A DNA stretch of 64,000 nucleotides from Phycisphaerales bacterium (GCA_030054025.1 JASGCQ010000002.1:1-64000); one strand, 5' to 3'; positions 16,984 through 27,402 are shown, counted from the first letter of the stretch. Notes: generated by a model not told the origin, from the sequence alone. A program made the numbers and translations.

Positions 16984-17648
16984 ATTATTCAATGCCTACC
17001 TCACAAATCATAAACCTTATTCGTAAAGATGCCACCATAGAGTGGCGTCAGAAGCATACTTTGTTTGGTGTACTGCTTTATGTAGGCTCTACCGTATTTG
17101 CAGTGTATATGATGAACGGACAACCCGAACCTAAGGTTTGGAATGCCTTATTTTGGTTGATACAGTTATTTGTGACGGTGAATTCTATTGCCAAAAGTTT
17201 TTTGCAAGAATCTCAAGCCCGCTACCGATATTATTTCAGCATAGTGTCGCCAGGTGTCTTCATGGCTTCAAAGCTCATCTACAATCTGGCACTGCAACTT
17301 TTGATCAGCTTAGTGAGTCTAGCTTTATTTTGGCTCATGCTGGGCAGTCCAATCATTCAAATAGGCTTATTCCTTTCTGTTACACTGTTGGGTGGTATGG
17401 CTTTATCTACAGTCTTTACCTTCTTGTCTGCCATTGCCGCCAAAGCAAACCAAAATGCTGCATTAATGGCCGTATTGGGATTCCCAATCATTACACCCGT
17501 ATTGATGATTTTGAGCAAATTGGCTACTAAAGCAATTCTCCCTGTATATCAAGAAGGCTGGTGGCAATTAGCCTCCGTCTTGTGCCTTCTGAGCTTATTG
17601 GTGGTGATACTCAGCCTCATTCTTTTCCCTTTTTTATGGAAAGAATAA
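16977..17648 (+). CDS. ccmB: heme exporter protein CcmB (ABC transporter permease); start may be at 16992
   Basis: IRKDATIEWRQKHTLFGVLLYV..., SIVSPGVFMASKLIYNLALQLLISL typical of CcmB. Confidence 0.85.
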   Translation: MVDYSMPTSQIINLIRKDATIEWRQKHTLFGVLLYVGSTVFAVYMMNGQPEPKVWNALFWLIQLFVTVNSIAKSFLQESQARYRYYFSIVSPGVFMASKLIYNLALQLLISLVSLALFWLMLGSPIIQIGLFLSVTLLGGMALSTVFTFLSAIAAKANQNAALMAVLGFPIITPVLMILSKLATKAILPVYQEGWWQLASVLCLLSLLVVILSLILFPFLWKE

Positions 17649-17735
17649 GTGCCTTGTCGTTCAGAAGCAAGAGGAAGAATGTAATGACATAGCCTTTGCT
17701 CTATATAAAATATATTCATCACAATTAAAATTTTC

Positions 17736-18024
17736 AAAAATGAGCCGAAGACAACAAACCTGAGGAAATCTTTTTTGATAAAATAAAAAGTACTTTTAAT
17801 ATCTTGAAAGACAAGACTGAAGATGTGCTTTTGAACAATTAGAAGATAAAGCTGAAGAACTGACACAAAAGGCGTAAGGAGTATTGGGTGAATCGAAAGA
17901 AAAAGCAAGTGAAGTTTGGGATGCTGCGAAAGACAAAGCAGAAGATGTATGGAATACTACCAAGAAAAAAGCATCCGAAATTGTGAATAAAGTACAACGC
18001 ACATCAGACGAAACAAAAGCTTAA
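17736..18024 (+). pseudogene. decayed YtxH/LEA/apolipoprotein-like amphipathic helical protein gene
   Basis: AEDNKPEEIFFDKIKSTFNILKDKTEDV / (frameshift) FEQLEDKAEELTQKA*GVLGESKEKASEVWDAAKDKAEDVWNTTKKKASEIVNKVQRTSDETKA*; repeated K/E/A amphipathic segments broken by a frameshift and an in-frame TAA. Confidence 0.65.
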
Positions 18025-18136
18025 TACAAGCTACAAAAAACACTATAAAACCCGACGAAATATGTGCTTCCTTCAGATTTTACGTTTTTAAATTGGGTAG
18101 GTAAAAATTTGCGCAACAAATCATGGTCATGATAAT

Positions 18137-18144
18137 TACCTTTG
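18137..18144 (+). promoter_or_regulatory. Bacteroidetes-type -7 element TACCTTTG
   Basis: TACCTTTG-N6-ATG immediately before the aminotransferase start at 18151. Confidence 0.5.
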
Positions 18145-18150
18145 TGAGCA

Positions 18151-19326
18151 ATGAACTCCAGACAACAATTTCAGCAATACCTTGCCCAAACATCGCCTGC
18201 GCCTGTGGGGCTTCATATTGCTAGCGCAAAAGGCAATTATTTAATTGATGTAGATGGCAAAGAATATATTGACTTAATTGGGGGCATTAGCGTTTGTAAT
18301 GTCGGTCATGGGCATCCTAGGGTGGTAGAGGCCATAAAAAAACAAGCCGATCAATACCTGCATATAATGGTCTATGGCGAATTGATACAAACACCGCAAA
18401 TTGAATTTGCAAAAAAAATTACAGAACACCTACCGAGCACTTTAAACAGTATTTATTTTACCAACTCTGGAAGCGAAGCTTGCGAAGCCGCCATCAAACT
18501 AAGCCATAGAATCACGGGAAGGCCCCATATCATCGCCGCCAATAACAGTTACCACGGACACTCGATGGGCGCACTGAGTGTGATGGGGAGCGAATATTGG
18601 CGCAATGCGTTTCGCCCCTTATTACCCGGTGTTTTTCATTACGATTACAACAGTCGGGCAATGATTGATGCAATCAATCAAGATACCGCTTGTGTGATTA
18701 TAGAAACCGTACAAAGTGAAGCAGGAATCATCTGCCCAGAGCTAGAATGGCTAAAAGAACTACGCCAAAAATGCACAGACAATTGCACCCTACTGATTAT
18801 GGATGAAATACAAACAGGTTTTGGACGCACCGGAAAACTGTGGGGATTTGAGCATTTCGGTATTGTACCAGATGTAATATTGCTCGGCAAAGCACTTGGC
18901 GGCGGCATGCCTATGGGAGCTCTTGTGGCAGCTCATCAAATGATGAATGCTTTTACACACAATCCTGTATTAGGTCACATGACTACTTTTGGCGGACACC
19001 CACTTTGTTGTGCGGCAGGGCTTGCCTCGATGGAGGTATTACTCGACGAACAACTCATAAGGCAAGTTGAGGGCAAAGAAAAGCTATTTCATGAATTGCT
19101 GACTCACCCCCGTATCAAAGCACTACGCAGCAAAGGCTTGCTGATGGCGATAGAATTGGATGACAACAAAACGGTTTTGCAAACCTTAGAAAAATGTATG
19201 CAAGAAGGTGTATTTTCCGATTGGTTTTTATTTGCAGAAAATTGCATACGAATAGCACCACCCTTGAGTATTCAAGCTCACGAAATCGAAAAAGCGTGTA
19301 ATATTATATTGAATTGTTTGACTTAG
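18151..19326 (+). CDS. class III (acetylornithine/4-aminobutyrate-type) aminotransferase
   Basis: NSGSEACEAAIKLS, NSYHGHSMGALS, LLIMDEIQTGFGRTGKLWGFEHFGIVPDVILLGKALGGGMPMGA. Confidence 0.9.
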   Translation: MNSRQQFQQYLAQTSPAPVGLHIASAKGNYLIDVDGKEYIDLIGGISVCNVGHGHPRVVEAIKKQADQYLHIMVYGELIQTPQIEFAKKITEHLPSTLNSIYFTNSGSEACEAAIKLSHRITGRPHIIAANNSYHGHSMGALSVMGSEYWRNAFRPLLPGVFHYDYNSRAMIDAINQDTACVIIETVQSEAGIICPELEWLKELRQKCTDNCTLLIMDEIQTGFGRTGKLWGFEHFGIVPDVILLGKALGGGMPMGALVAAHQMMNAFTHNPVLGHMTTFGGHPLCCAAGLASMEVLLDEQLIRQVEGKEKLFHELLTHPRIKALRSKGLLMAIELDDNKTVLQTLEKCMQEGVFSDWFLFAENCIRIAPPLSIQAHEIEKACNIILNCLT

Positions 19327-19402
19327 CATTTCAAGCAATGTAATTACTGTTACAATATTTGTAATATCTGTAGCAACATTTTTTCACAATCATACATAAA
19401 AC

Positions 19403-20224
19403 ATGATACTATTACAAATTAATCAACAAGTAGAAAAAAGTCTCAGCTATCTCGACAAACTCAAAAACGAACTGATTGTTTTCGCACCAAAATTGATAGG
19501 TGCAATTATCTTTTTTATTATCGGCAGATGGCTTATTGGCAAACTATGCAATGCTATTACGGTTATCTTCAACAAACGTAGTTTCGAGCCGTCTTTACAA
19601 TCATTTTTAAGTTCATTAATTCGCATTAGCTTAATGATAGTTTTGCTCTTCAGCATTGCGGGCATCATAGGAATCAATATCACAGGATTTGCCGCATTAT
19701 TAGCAGGTGCAGGTATTGCTATCGGATCTGCACTGAATGGCTCATTAGGAAACCTTGCAGGTGGCGTAATGATACTTATCTTCAAACCCTTCAAAGTAAA
19801 AGATTTTATTGAAGCACAGGGCAATATGGGTGAGGTGACAGAAATTGGCATATTCAATACTTTTATGACCACTCCCGAACGCAAAACAGTTATCTTACCC
19901 AATGGAGCTTTGTCAACGGGTGTTATCATCAACTATACAACTAGCGGCAGCCTCAGAGTAGATATACCCATCGCCATTGCACCAAGCACCTCTATAGAAC
20001 AAGCGCGTCAAGTAGCTATCACAACTATGTTACACCACCCGCTAGTATTGAAAGACCCCGCACCGCAAGTCGTGGTTACAAAAATTGGCGATGGTATGGT
20101 AACGCTCAGTATGCGCCCTTCGGCTCAACAAGCCGACTACCCTACCGTTTTTGTAGAAATTCAGGAGATGGTGAAAAATGCTTTTGATACGAATGGCATT
20201 AAAGTAGCAACGCCTCATTCATAG
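19403..20224 (+). CDS. MscS-family small-conductance mechanosensitive channel
   Basis: GFAALLAGAGIAIGSALNGSLGNLAGGVMILIFKPFKVKDFIEAQGNMGEVTEIGIFNTFMTTPERKTVILPNG. Confidence 0.95.
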   Translation: MILLQINQQVEKSLSYLDKLKNELIVFAPKLIGAIIFFIIGRWLIGKLCNAITVIFNKRSFEPSLQSFLSSLIRISLMIVLLFSIAGIIGINITGFAALLAGAGIAIGSALNGSLGNLAGGVMILIFKPFKVKDFIEAQGNMGEVTEIGIFNTFMTTPERKTVILPNGALSTGVIINYTTSGSLRVDIPIAIAPSTSIEQARQVAITTMLHHPLVLKDPAPQVVVTKIGDGMVTLSMRPSAQQADYPTVFVEIQEMVKNAFDTNGIKVATPHS

Positions 20225-20270
20225 AGGTCATTATTAATAAAGGTTAATCCCTAATCAACGCAGTTGTAAA

Positions 20271-20301
20271 ATGCCTATGCAGAAATTTGCATAGGCATTT
20301 C
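20271..20301 (+). terminator. terminator downstream of mscS
   Basis: aatgcctatgca...tgcataggcattt hairpin. Confidence 0.7.
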
Positions 20302-20366
20302 TGTACGCAATTGGCTTGTCAAAAAAAAAGAAGAATACTATTTGTTCTTTGATGTAGTCAATTCGC

Positions 20367-20374
20367 TACTTTTG
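20367..20374 (+). promoter_or_regulatory. Bacteroidetes-type -7 element TACTTTTG upstream of ugd
   Basis: TACTTTTG ~28 nt before ATG at 20403. Confidence 0.5.
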
Positions 20375-20402
20375 CAGCACCTTTTTTAGAATATAACGAA
20401 AT

Positions 20403-21716
20403 ATGAATATAGCAATCATTGGCACCGGATATGTAGGTTTAGTAAGTGGCACTTGCTTTGCCGAAACGGGCAATAATGTAGTATGTATAGATATTAACGA
20501 AGATAAAATTAATCAACTGCGAAAAGGCGAAACACCTATATATGAGCCTGGTTTAGATGTACTTTTAGAACGAAATATCAAGGAAAAACGCATCAGTTTT
20601 ACCACATCGCTCGACGAGGGCATCAAAGGTGCTCAAATTATTTTTCTAGCCTTACCGACCCCTCCCGGCAAAGACGGCGCTGCAGATTTGCAATATGTAT
20701 TGGGCGTAGCCAAAGACCTCAGCAAAATCATTACGAGTTACACAGTAATCGTCAACAAAAGTACCGTACCTGTAGGCACTGCCGAAAAAACCGCCTCAGT
20801 GATGACGGAGCTTTTAGATAGATCCCTGTTTGATGTAGTGAGTAATCCTGAATTCTTGCGCGAAGGCGTAGCTGTTGAAGATTTTTTGAAACCAGACCGA
20901 GTTGTTATTGGCACCTCAAGTGAAAAAGCAAAAAAACTGATGGACGAATTGTATCAACCATTCGTTCGCCAAGGAAACCCTATTTATTATATGGACGAGC
21001 GCAGCTCCGAAATGACTAAATACGCTGCTAATTCATACTTAGCTATGCGCATTTCGTTTATGAATGAAATGGCAAATTTGTGCGAACGCGCAGGAGCTAA
21101 CGTAGACTGGGTGCGCATGGGCATGGGTAGCGATGGGCGTATTGGCAAACGCTTTCTCTTCCCCGGAGTTGGCTATGGAGGAAGTTGCTTCCCAAAAGAC
21201 GTACAAGCATTGGCTCGTACTGCCAACGAACACAACTATAATTTCCAGATTGTAAAATCGGTGATGGAAGTGAACAATCGTCAAAAACTAATCTTGGGCG
21301 ACAAAATAAAAACTTATTTTAAAGGCGATTTGAAAGGCAAAACTTTCGCTGTTTGGGGCTTGGCTTTCAAACCCGAAACCGATGACATACGCGAAGCTCC
21401 AGCTCTTTATTTAATTGATACCCTATTGGCCGAAGGCGCTATTATAAAAGCATTTGACCCCGAAGCCATGCCCAATGTAAAAGTAATTTATGGCGATAAA
21501 GTCAGCTTTATGGAAGGGCAATACGAGGCGGTAGCAGATGCAGACGCATTGGTGATAGTAACAGAGTGGAGCGAATTCCGCAATCCAGATTTCAACCGCT
21601 TAAAATCAAGCTTGAAAAATCCTGTAATCTTTGACGGTCGTAATGTATATACACTCGAAAAAATGAAAGAACTAGGATTTTATTACGAGAGTATGGGACG
21701 CAATATTATTCAATAG
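20403..21716 (+). CDS. ugd: UDP-glucose 6-dehydrogenase
   Basis: MNIAIIGTGYVGLVSGTCFAETGNNVVCIDI..., VGYGGSCFPKDVQAL, AFKPETDDIREAPA. Confidence 0.95.
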   Translation: MNIAIIGTGYVGLVSGTCFAETGNNVVCIDINEDKINQLRKGETPIYEPGLDVLLERNIKEKRISFTTSLDEGIKGAQIIFLALPTPPGKDGAADLQYVLGVAKDLSKIITSYTVIVNKSTVPVGTAEKTASVMTELLDRSLFDVVSNPEFLREGVAVEDFLKPDRVVIGTSSEKAKKLMDELYQPFVRQGNPIYYMDERSSEMTKYAANSYLAMRISFMNEMANLCERAGANVDWVRMGMGSDGRIGKRFLFPGVGYGGSCFPKDVQALARTANEHNYNFQIVKSVMEVNNRQKLILGDKIKTYFKGDLKGKTFAVWGLAFKPETDDIREAPALYLIDTLLAEGAIIKAFDPEAMPNVKVIYGDKVSFMEGQYEAVADADALVIVTEWSEFRNPDFNRLKSSLKNPVIFDGRNVYTLEKMKELGFYYESMGRNIIQ

Positions 21717-21759
21717 GACGATTAAAAAACAATATTCAACGCTTTAATTACATTGATCA

Positions 21760-22698
21760 ATGTCTAAAAAAAGAATTTTAGTTACCGGAGCAGCAGGCTT
21801 TTTGGGTTCTCATCTGTGCGACCGTTTTATTGCCGAAGGTTACGAAGTGGTAGGCATGGACAATTTGCTCACTGGCAACATCCGAAATATTGAGCATTTA
21901 TTCCCTAATCCGGATTTCACCTTTTACCACCACGATGTTACCAAGTTTGTACATATACCAGGGCATATAGATTATATACTTCACTTCGCATCGCCAGCCA
22001 GCCCTATAGATTATCTTAAAATGCCCATTCAAACATTGAAAGTAGGCGCATTAGGTACACACAATCTACTTGGATTGGCAAAAGCAAAGAATGCTCGTAT
22101 TCTTGTAGCCTCCACATCAGAAGTTTATGGCGACCCTTTGATTCATCCTCAAGTAGAAGAATATTGGGGAAATGTAAACCCTATCGGTCCACGCGGTGTA
22201 TATGACGAGGCTAAACGATTTATGGAAAGTATTACAATGGCTTATCATAATTTTCATGGCGTAGAAACCCGCATCATCCGTATATTCAACACCTACGGCC
22301 CCCGTATGCGACTGGACGATGGACGTGCACTGCCCACCTTTATGAATCAGGCTTTACAAGGTAAGGACATTACTGTATATGGCGATGGTTCGCAAACCCG
22401 CTCATTTTGTTATGTGAGCGACTTGGTAGATGGTATTTATCGTTTGCTGCACTCCGACTATCATTTGCCTGTAAATATTGGCAACCCCTCGGAAATATCG
22501 CTTAAAGATTTTGCTGAGGAAGTATTAAAACTAACCAGAGCGCAAGTAAAAATTGTGTATGAACCGCTGCCTCAAGATGACCCCAAACAACGCAAACCGG
22601 ATATCAGCAAAGCGCAAGAATTATTGGGTTGGATACCCAAGGTTGGTCGAGAAGAAGGCTTGAAGGCTACTTGGGATTATTTCAAGAAGGTCTTTTAA
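21760..22698 (+). CDS. uxs: UDP-glucuronate decarboxylase (UDP-xylose synthase), SDR family
   Basis: [20 protein letters not shown]...[42 protein letters not shown]...[19 protein letters not shown]. Confidence 0.93.
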   Translation: MSKKRILVTGAAGFLGSHLCDRFIAEGYEVVGMDNLLTGNIRNIEHLFPNPDFTFYHHDVTKFVHIPGHIDYILHFASPASPIDYLKMPIQTLKVGALGTHNLLGLAKAKNARILVASTSEVYGDPLIHPQVEEYWGNVNPIGPRGVYDEAKRFMESITMAYHNFHGVETRIIRIFNTYGPRMRLDDGRALPTFMNQALQGKDITVYGDGSQTRSFCYVSDLVDGIYRLLHSDYHLPVNIGNPSEISLKDFAEEVLKLTRAQVKIVYEPLPQDDPKQRKPDISKAQELLGWIPKVGREEGLKATWDYFKKVF

Positions 22699-22759
22699 GA
22701 CTCATTAGTTTGAATTTATCTAATGATAGCATATTGTTAAAAATACAGTACCCTTTTTG

Positions 22760-22793
22760 TAAGCACCGACTTGGATGAAAATGTCGGTGCTTA
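22760..22793 (+). terminator. hairpin downstream of uxs
   Basis: taagcaccgac...gtcggtgctta stem-loop. Confidence 0.65.
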
Positions 22794-22799
22794 TCTTTG
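22792..22799 (+). promoter_or_regulatory. Bacteroidetes-type -7 element TATCTTTG upstream of the YceI gene
   Basis: TATCTTTG ~20 nt before ATG at 22820. Confidence 0.5.
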
Positions 22800-22819
22800 C
22801 CACCTAAAAAAAATTCATT

Positions 22820-23485
22820 ATGAAAAAAATATTTTTATCTATCCTTGCAGCATCTGCAATATTTGCGTCTTGCCAAGATGCGCCCAAAGCCGACACTGCT
22901 ACTGTGGGTGAGGCACAAAAAGTTGATTCTGCAATAAGCGGATCTACTGAATACAAAATAGATTTAGCTCAAACTAAAGTAGAATTCGTAGCAACCAAAC
23001 CTGTAGCTAAGCACCACGGCACTATAGACATTAAAGAAGGTAAGTTGATGATAGAAGCCAGTGCGATTAAAGGTGGTAATTTCGTAATTGATTTAGGAAC
23101 ATTAAAAACAAACGATCAAGACAGCATTGGTAATGCTAAATTAGGCGGACACTTAATGAGTCCCGACTTTTTTGATGTAACCAAATACCCAACTGCAAGT
23201 TTCGAAATTAGCAGTGTTGCCTCTGGTGTAGATTCTTCTATCAAAGAAGTTATCATGAAAGATGCTACGCATACTATTACTGGCAACCTTACTTTGAAAG
23301 GTGTAACTAAAAGCATTTCATTCCCTGCAAAAGTGTCTATGAATGGTGCTGTAGTCAGTGCAGATGCCAATTTTAATATTGACCGCACACAATGGAATTT
23401 GAGCTATGGTAATGATAAATCTTTGAAAGACAAATTCATTAGCCCAATCGTTAATATTGGATTGCACTTGGTTGCCAACAAATAA
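22820..23485 (+). CDS. YceI-family lipoprotein
   Basis: Lipobox IFASC; YKIDLAQTKVEFVATKP...HHGTIDIKEGKL...GGHLMSPDFFDVTKYPTASFEI...TGNLTLKGVTKSISFPAKV. Confidence 0.93.
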   Translation: MKKIFLSILAASAIFASCQDAPKADTATVGEAQKVDSAISGSTEYKIDLAQTKVEFVATKPVAKHHGTIDIKEGKLMIEASAIKGGNFVIDLGTLKTNDQDSIGNAKLGGHLMSPDFFDVTKYPTASFEISSVASGVDSSIKEVIMKDATHTITGNLTLKGVTKSISFPAKVSMNGAVVSADANFNIDRTQWNLSYGNDKSLKDKFISPIVNIGLHLVANK

Positions 23486-23508
23486 TATCGACTCATAAAA
23501 GTTTAATA

Positions 23509-23546
23509 AAAAACAATCCCTTGCAAATCCTTCTGCAAGGGATTTT
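23509..23546 (+). terminator. terminator downstream of the YceI gene
   Basis: aatcccttgcaaatccttctgcaagggattttt hairpin. Confidence 0.75.
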
Positions 23547-23554
23547 TACTTTTG
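23547..23554 (+). promoter_or_regulatory. Bacteroidetes-type -7 element TACTTTTG upstream of the FUSC gene
   Basis: TACTTTTG about 10 nt before ATG at 23565. Confidence 0.45.
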
Positions 23555-23564
23555 CACCTCATAC

Positions 23565-25757
23565 ATGTCATTTATCAAATCATTTTTTTCATACAAGTCA
23601 TTAAATAAGCTAGTAGAAAACGAAAGCTACGAGCCTATGCTCTCTTGGGGCATCAGAATGACCTTTGCCGTCATTGTACCCCTATTTTATGCTTTATATA
23701 GTCATAAAATGAACGAGGCAATGTGGACAATAGCGGCAGCAGAAAGTATTGGCTGGGTAGAATTGAAAGGTTCCTTTGCCCAGCGAGTACGCGTGCTACT
23801 AGGAGGAGTATTTTTGTCAATCCTATTTGGCTTTGCAGGCAGTGTCAGCAGCAATAGTTTAAACTTGAGTGTCTTGCTCATGCTACTTGTGGTATTTATC
23901 GCCACCTTATTCAAAAACTTGGGCGAAAGAGGCAGTGGATTGTCATTGACGGTATATGTTATGTTTATCATTGGAAATGCCTTCCCCGTAACTAATTTTC
24001 AAGAAGTCATTCTGCGCAGCGAATATATTGCTATTGGTGGCGCGTGGACATTTTTAGTAGGCACAGTAGCCAGCCTTTTTATTTCCGTACAAACTCCGTA
24101 CAAACGCTCAATTGCCTTCATCTGGAAATCTACGGCATCATTAGCTGCTGCAATAGACCAAGGGTGGGATGGTCGTTCGGTCAAAACGAGTACACGAGAA
24201 ATCTATCTGAAAGAAAAAGAGGTAAATGCAGCAATTGATAGATCTTTAGAATTATACGAAAAAAGAGCTTATCAAAATAACCACGAGAATGAGAACTCCA
24301 AGCAAATGGCACAATTGCGCAAATCTGCCTACCTCACCAGTGCTACTTTAATGGCACTAGCAGAAGAATTGGAAAGAATTGATATGAACTTGCTCAGTGG
24401 CGGGCAAAAACAATCCATACATGCCTTGCTCAAATCAATCGAAATTATTTGCGAACGAATGACCATCTACACGGTAACAGGCAAATCGGAAGAAGAAATG
24501 CTCTTGCAGTCTCGCATTATTCGTTTGCAAAACATGTGCGCACTCCTCTGCGAAAGCAAGATTGAAGATAGCCAACGTGATGCTATTGATAAAATATTAC
24601 GCTTTGTAGAGCGGTTAATAAAACTTGTAGAAAATTCTATGGGGCATATTAATTCCGTATCGGGTGACCGCAAAGTATATCGTTCTTACTCGCTGATGAA
24701 AACACTGCTCATCTTGCATCACAAGCACTGGATAGATAGTATCCGAAGATTGGCAAATATCAATACCCATTCATTCAGATATGCCTTACGAACATCTATT
24801 ATAGCTACTCTTGCCCTATTTATATATAAATGGTTCAATATTCCTCACGGATATTGGCTGCCTTTCACGGTCATGATTGTGGTACAACCTTACTTTGGGG
24901 CTACGCTCAAAAAGGCATTCGATAGAGTACTGGGTACCGTATTAGGTGTTATTGCAGGCGGCTTGTTATTAGCCTTACCCACAGACTTGCATATAAAAAC
25001 AATACTCCTGGTTATCTGTCCTATTCTGATGGTCTATTTTTTAAGAACCGGCTACGGTGTCGCTACTTTCTTTATCAGCATCTTTTTGGTTGCCCTTTTC
25101 GCCGCAGAAAACAATCTAGATAATAACGTAATTGTCATTAGAGCATTAAGTACTATAGCAGGGGCAGTATTGGCTGTCGTGGGCGAATTTGCATTATTGC
25201 CAACATGGGATAAAAAATGGCTGCCTCGACATATCACTGCTGCCATACATACCAATTACAATTACTTCTTATTTTCCTATTTCCCCAATTTGTTTACTTC
25301 TGCCCACCAATGGACATCTTACCGAAGGTTGGCAGAATCGAAAAACAGTAATGCCTTTGATTCTTTCAACAGATACTTGCAAGAACCCACCACAAAAGAC
25401 AAAGATTACATCTTGTATTATCAATTGATTTCTCATTGCATTCGTATCACCAGAGAATTGAATAATTACCATTTAGAAGCAGAGTCCAATAAATATAATT
25501 TTGATAGCAAAGGCTTTTTGGCACGAAAATTGGTTATTAAAGACTGCTTGGTTCAGTTTAATCGTATTGAATATGATCTCAAGAAAATGACGGTGGGATT
25601 GGATAAAGAAATTCCCCAACAAATTTTTGAAGACATTGAACCAAGCACAATTCCTATCAACGACATTCAGTCTATCTATATAGACAAACTCAACGTAGAG
25701 CTGAATGCCTTTGTAAGGGATATGAGCAAATGGTCGGGAAAACAATTTAACGAATAA
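23565..25757 (+). CDS. FUSC-family (YccS/YhfK-like) inner-membrane protein
   Basis: Two membrane blocks; second block HGYWLPFTVMIVVQPYFGATLKKAFDRVLGTVLGVIAGGLLLAL is characteristic. Confidence 0.88.
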   Translation: MSFIKSFFSYKSLNKLVENESYEPMLSWGIRMTFAVIVPLFYALYSHKMNEAMWTIAAAESIGWVELKGSFAQRVRVLLGGVFLSILFGFAGSVSSNSLNLSVLLMLLVVFIATLFKNLGERGSGLSLTVYVMFIIGNAFPVTNFQEVILRSEYIAIGGAWTFLVGTVASLFISVQTPYKRSIAFIWKSTASLAAAIDQGWDGRSVKTSTREIYLKEKEVNAAIDRSLELYEKRAYQNNHENENSKQMAQLRKSAYLTSATLMALAEELERIDMNLLSGGQKQSIHALLKSIEIICERMTIYTVTGKSEEEMLLQSRIIRLQNMCALLCESKIEDSQRDAIDKILRFVERLIKLVENSMGHINSVSGDRKVYRSYSLMKTLLILHHKHWIDSIRRLANINTHSFRYALRTSIIATLALFIYKWFNIPHGYWLPFTVMIVVQPYFGATLKKAFDRVLGTVLGVIAGGLLLALPTDLHIKTILLVICPILMVYFLRTGYGVATFFISIFLVALFAAENNLDNNVIVIRALSTIAGAVLAVVGEFALLPTWDKKWLPRHITAAIHTNYNYFLFSYFPNLFTSAHQWTSYRRLAESKNSNAFDSFNRYLQEPTTKDKDYILYYQLISHCIRITRELNNYHLEAESNKYNFDSKGFLARKLVIKDCLVQFNRIEYDLKKMTVGLDKEIPQQIFEDIEPSTIPINDIQSIYIDKLNVELNAFVRDMSKWSGKQFNE

Positions 25758-25772
25758 GATTTATTATCCTAA

Positions 25773-26690
25773 ATGGCAAGAATTGCGACCTCAATCTTTT
25801 TGGTTTTACTTTCTAGTTTTTCAGCTTCGGCTCAAGATATAGATACCACCATTATGGGCATGCACTTCACCATGGATGAAGTGGTGATAAAAGCAGCAAA
25901 AAAAGGTTGGGATGTAGACGGGTTTATTCGCAGAATGAAAACAGACACTACATTTTATAAGGCTTTTCTCGGACTCAAAGTAGTGCCTTACACTTCGGAC
26001 AATGAAATTACTTTTTATGATGAAGTGGGCAAAAATATTGCCCATCTCGAAAACAGAACAGAACAAACGGTAAAAGCCAATTGCAAAACAGTTCGAATTT
26101 CAAATGAAAAAGTAAGTGGCAATTATTTTGACAGAAAAAAACAGCCAAGATATTATACCTCTCAACTCTTGCACAACCTCTTTACGAAGCCTTGCGAAAA
26201 CGAATGCGGAATATCCGATTTGATTGCCCAAAATAAAGTTGAAAAACCCAGAATGGATAAAAATATTGAGCAATTAAAACAATTGGTCTTTAATCCTGGT
26301 AGCAAAATATCAGGAGTGCCACTTGCTGGCAACAAAGTTTCCATTTTCGAAGAAAAAATTTCCACCAAATACGAGTTCAAATTAAAGTTTGTAAGCTTCA
26401 ACGGTGACGAATGCTATTTGTTTCAAGCCATTCCCAAAGAAGCTTATAAAGACGATGTCGTATTCAATCAATTAGACACTTGGTTTCGGATAGATGATTT
26501 TGCAATTGTAGCCAGAGATTATGCACTTTCTTATCACACCCTTTTGTTCGACTTTGATGTCAAAATGAAAGTGCGCTTGGAAAAAGTGGGCAAACGTCTA
26601 TTGCCCTCTACGATAGATTATAGCGGCAATTGGCATGTGCTGTCGCAAAAACGAGAGCGCGCTAAATTCAGAATTTTATTCGATTATTAG
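25773..26690 (+). CDS. hypothetical secreted protein
   Basis: Signal peptide MARIATSIFLVLLSSFSASAQD; intact ORF following the FUSC gene; no family recognised with certainty. Confidence 0.6.
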   Translation: MARIATSIFLVLLSSFSASAQDIDTTIMGMHFTMDEVVIKAAKKGWDVDGFIRRMKTDTTFYKAFLGLKVVPYTSDNEITFYDEVGKNIAHLENRTEQTVKANCKTVRISNEKVSGNYFDRKKQPRYYTSQLLHNLFTKPCENECGISDLIAQNKVEKPRMDKNIEQLKQLVFNPGSKISGVPLAGNKVSIFEEKISTKYEFKLKFVSFNGDECYLFQAIPKEAYKDDVVFNQLDTWFRIDDFAIVARDYALSYHTLLFDFDVKMKVRLEKVGKRLLPSTIDYSGNWHVLSQKRERAKFRILFDY

Positions 26691-26699
26691 GTGCAAAGA

Positions 26700-27311
26700 T
26701 TAATGAATCCTATCCCCTCTTACTTCTAGATTTTTCATAATTTCGGCTTCATAATCCAAAAATTCTTGCCATCGTCTTTCTGTCCGCTCTTGAGACGTGT
26801 ACTGAGAAGCTAAATTTATCAGCAAACGATAATGACCTGCCTCTGCAACCATAAATTTATGATAGAATTGTTTGAGTTTATTGTCATTGATATACAAAGA
26901 CAGCAACCTGAATCGCTCACAACTTCTGGCTTCTATCAAGGCAAAGGAAATGAGCCTTTCCGCCAATCTTTCTAAACGCGCTCCGGGCTTTTGTTCAAAT
27001 TTTCTCAACTCATTGACATACACATCCTTTCTTTGAATGCCTAAAGCCAAGCCTCTTTTATCCAATTCGGCAAGAACTGTTCTGAAATGTCCCCACTCTT
27101 CGGTAACAATTGGAGATAGTTCTCGCACCAAATCATGGCATTCCGAATAGGTTTGTATTAATGAGATACAAGACAGGGCTGCTTTCTGTTCGCAATAAGC
27201 ATGGTCGGTCAAAATATCTGCGATATTCATTTCAGCCATATTAGCCCAACGGGGGTCTGTGGGCAAAATCAAACCTAATACATGTTTATGCTCTTCGGGT
27301 ACTATTCTCAT
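26700..27311 (-). CDS. miaE: tRNA-(ms[2]io[6]A)-hydroxylase
   Basis: DHAYCEQKAA, EEWGHFRTVLAELDKRGLALG, LIEARSCERFRLLS, VAEAGHYRLLINLA di-iron motif pattern of MiaE. Confidence 0.9.
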   Translation of the reverse strand: MRIVPEEHKHVLGLILPTDPRWANMAEMNIADILTDHAYCEQKAALSCISLIQTYSECHDLVRELSPIVTEEWGHFRTVLAELDKRGLALGIQRKDVYVNELRKFEQKPGARLERLAERLISFALIEARSCERFRLLSLYINDNKLKQFYHKFMVAEAGHYRLLINLASQYTSQERTERRWQEFLDYEAEIMKNLEVRGDRIH

Positions 27312-27337
27312 TGTATTATTGACTCATTAAGGGCGAA

Positions 27338-27345
27338 CAAAAGTA
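27338..27345 (-). promoter_or_regulatory. Bacteroidetes-type -7 element TACTTTTG upstream of miaE
   Basis: caaaagta on plus strand ~27 nt before ATG at 27311. Confidence 0.5.
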
Positions 27346-27370
27346 ATCAAGAATATTTTTGTGTACAAAA

Positions 27371-27402
27371 CAAAGGCTATCATTCGTACAAATGATAGCC
27401 TT
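27371..27402 (-). terminator. terminator of the FadL-like gene
   Basis: aaggctatcatt...aatgatagcctt hairpin. Confidence 0.7.
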
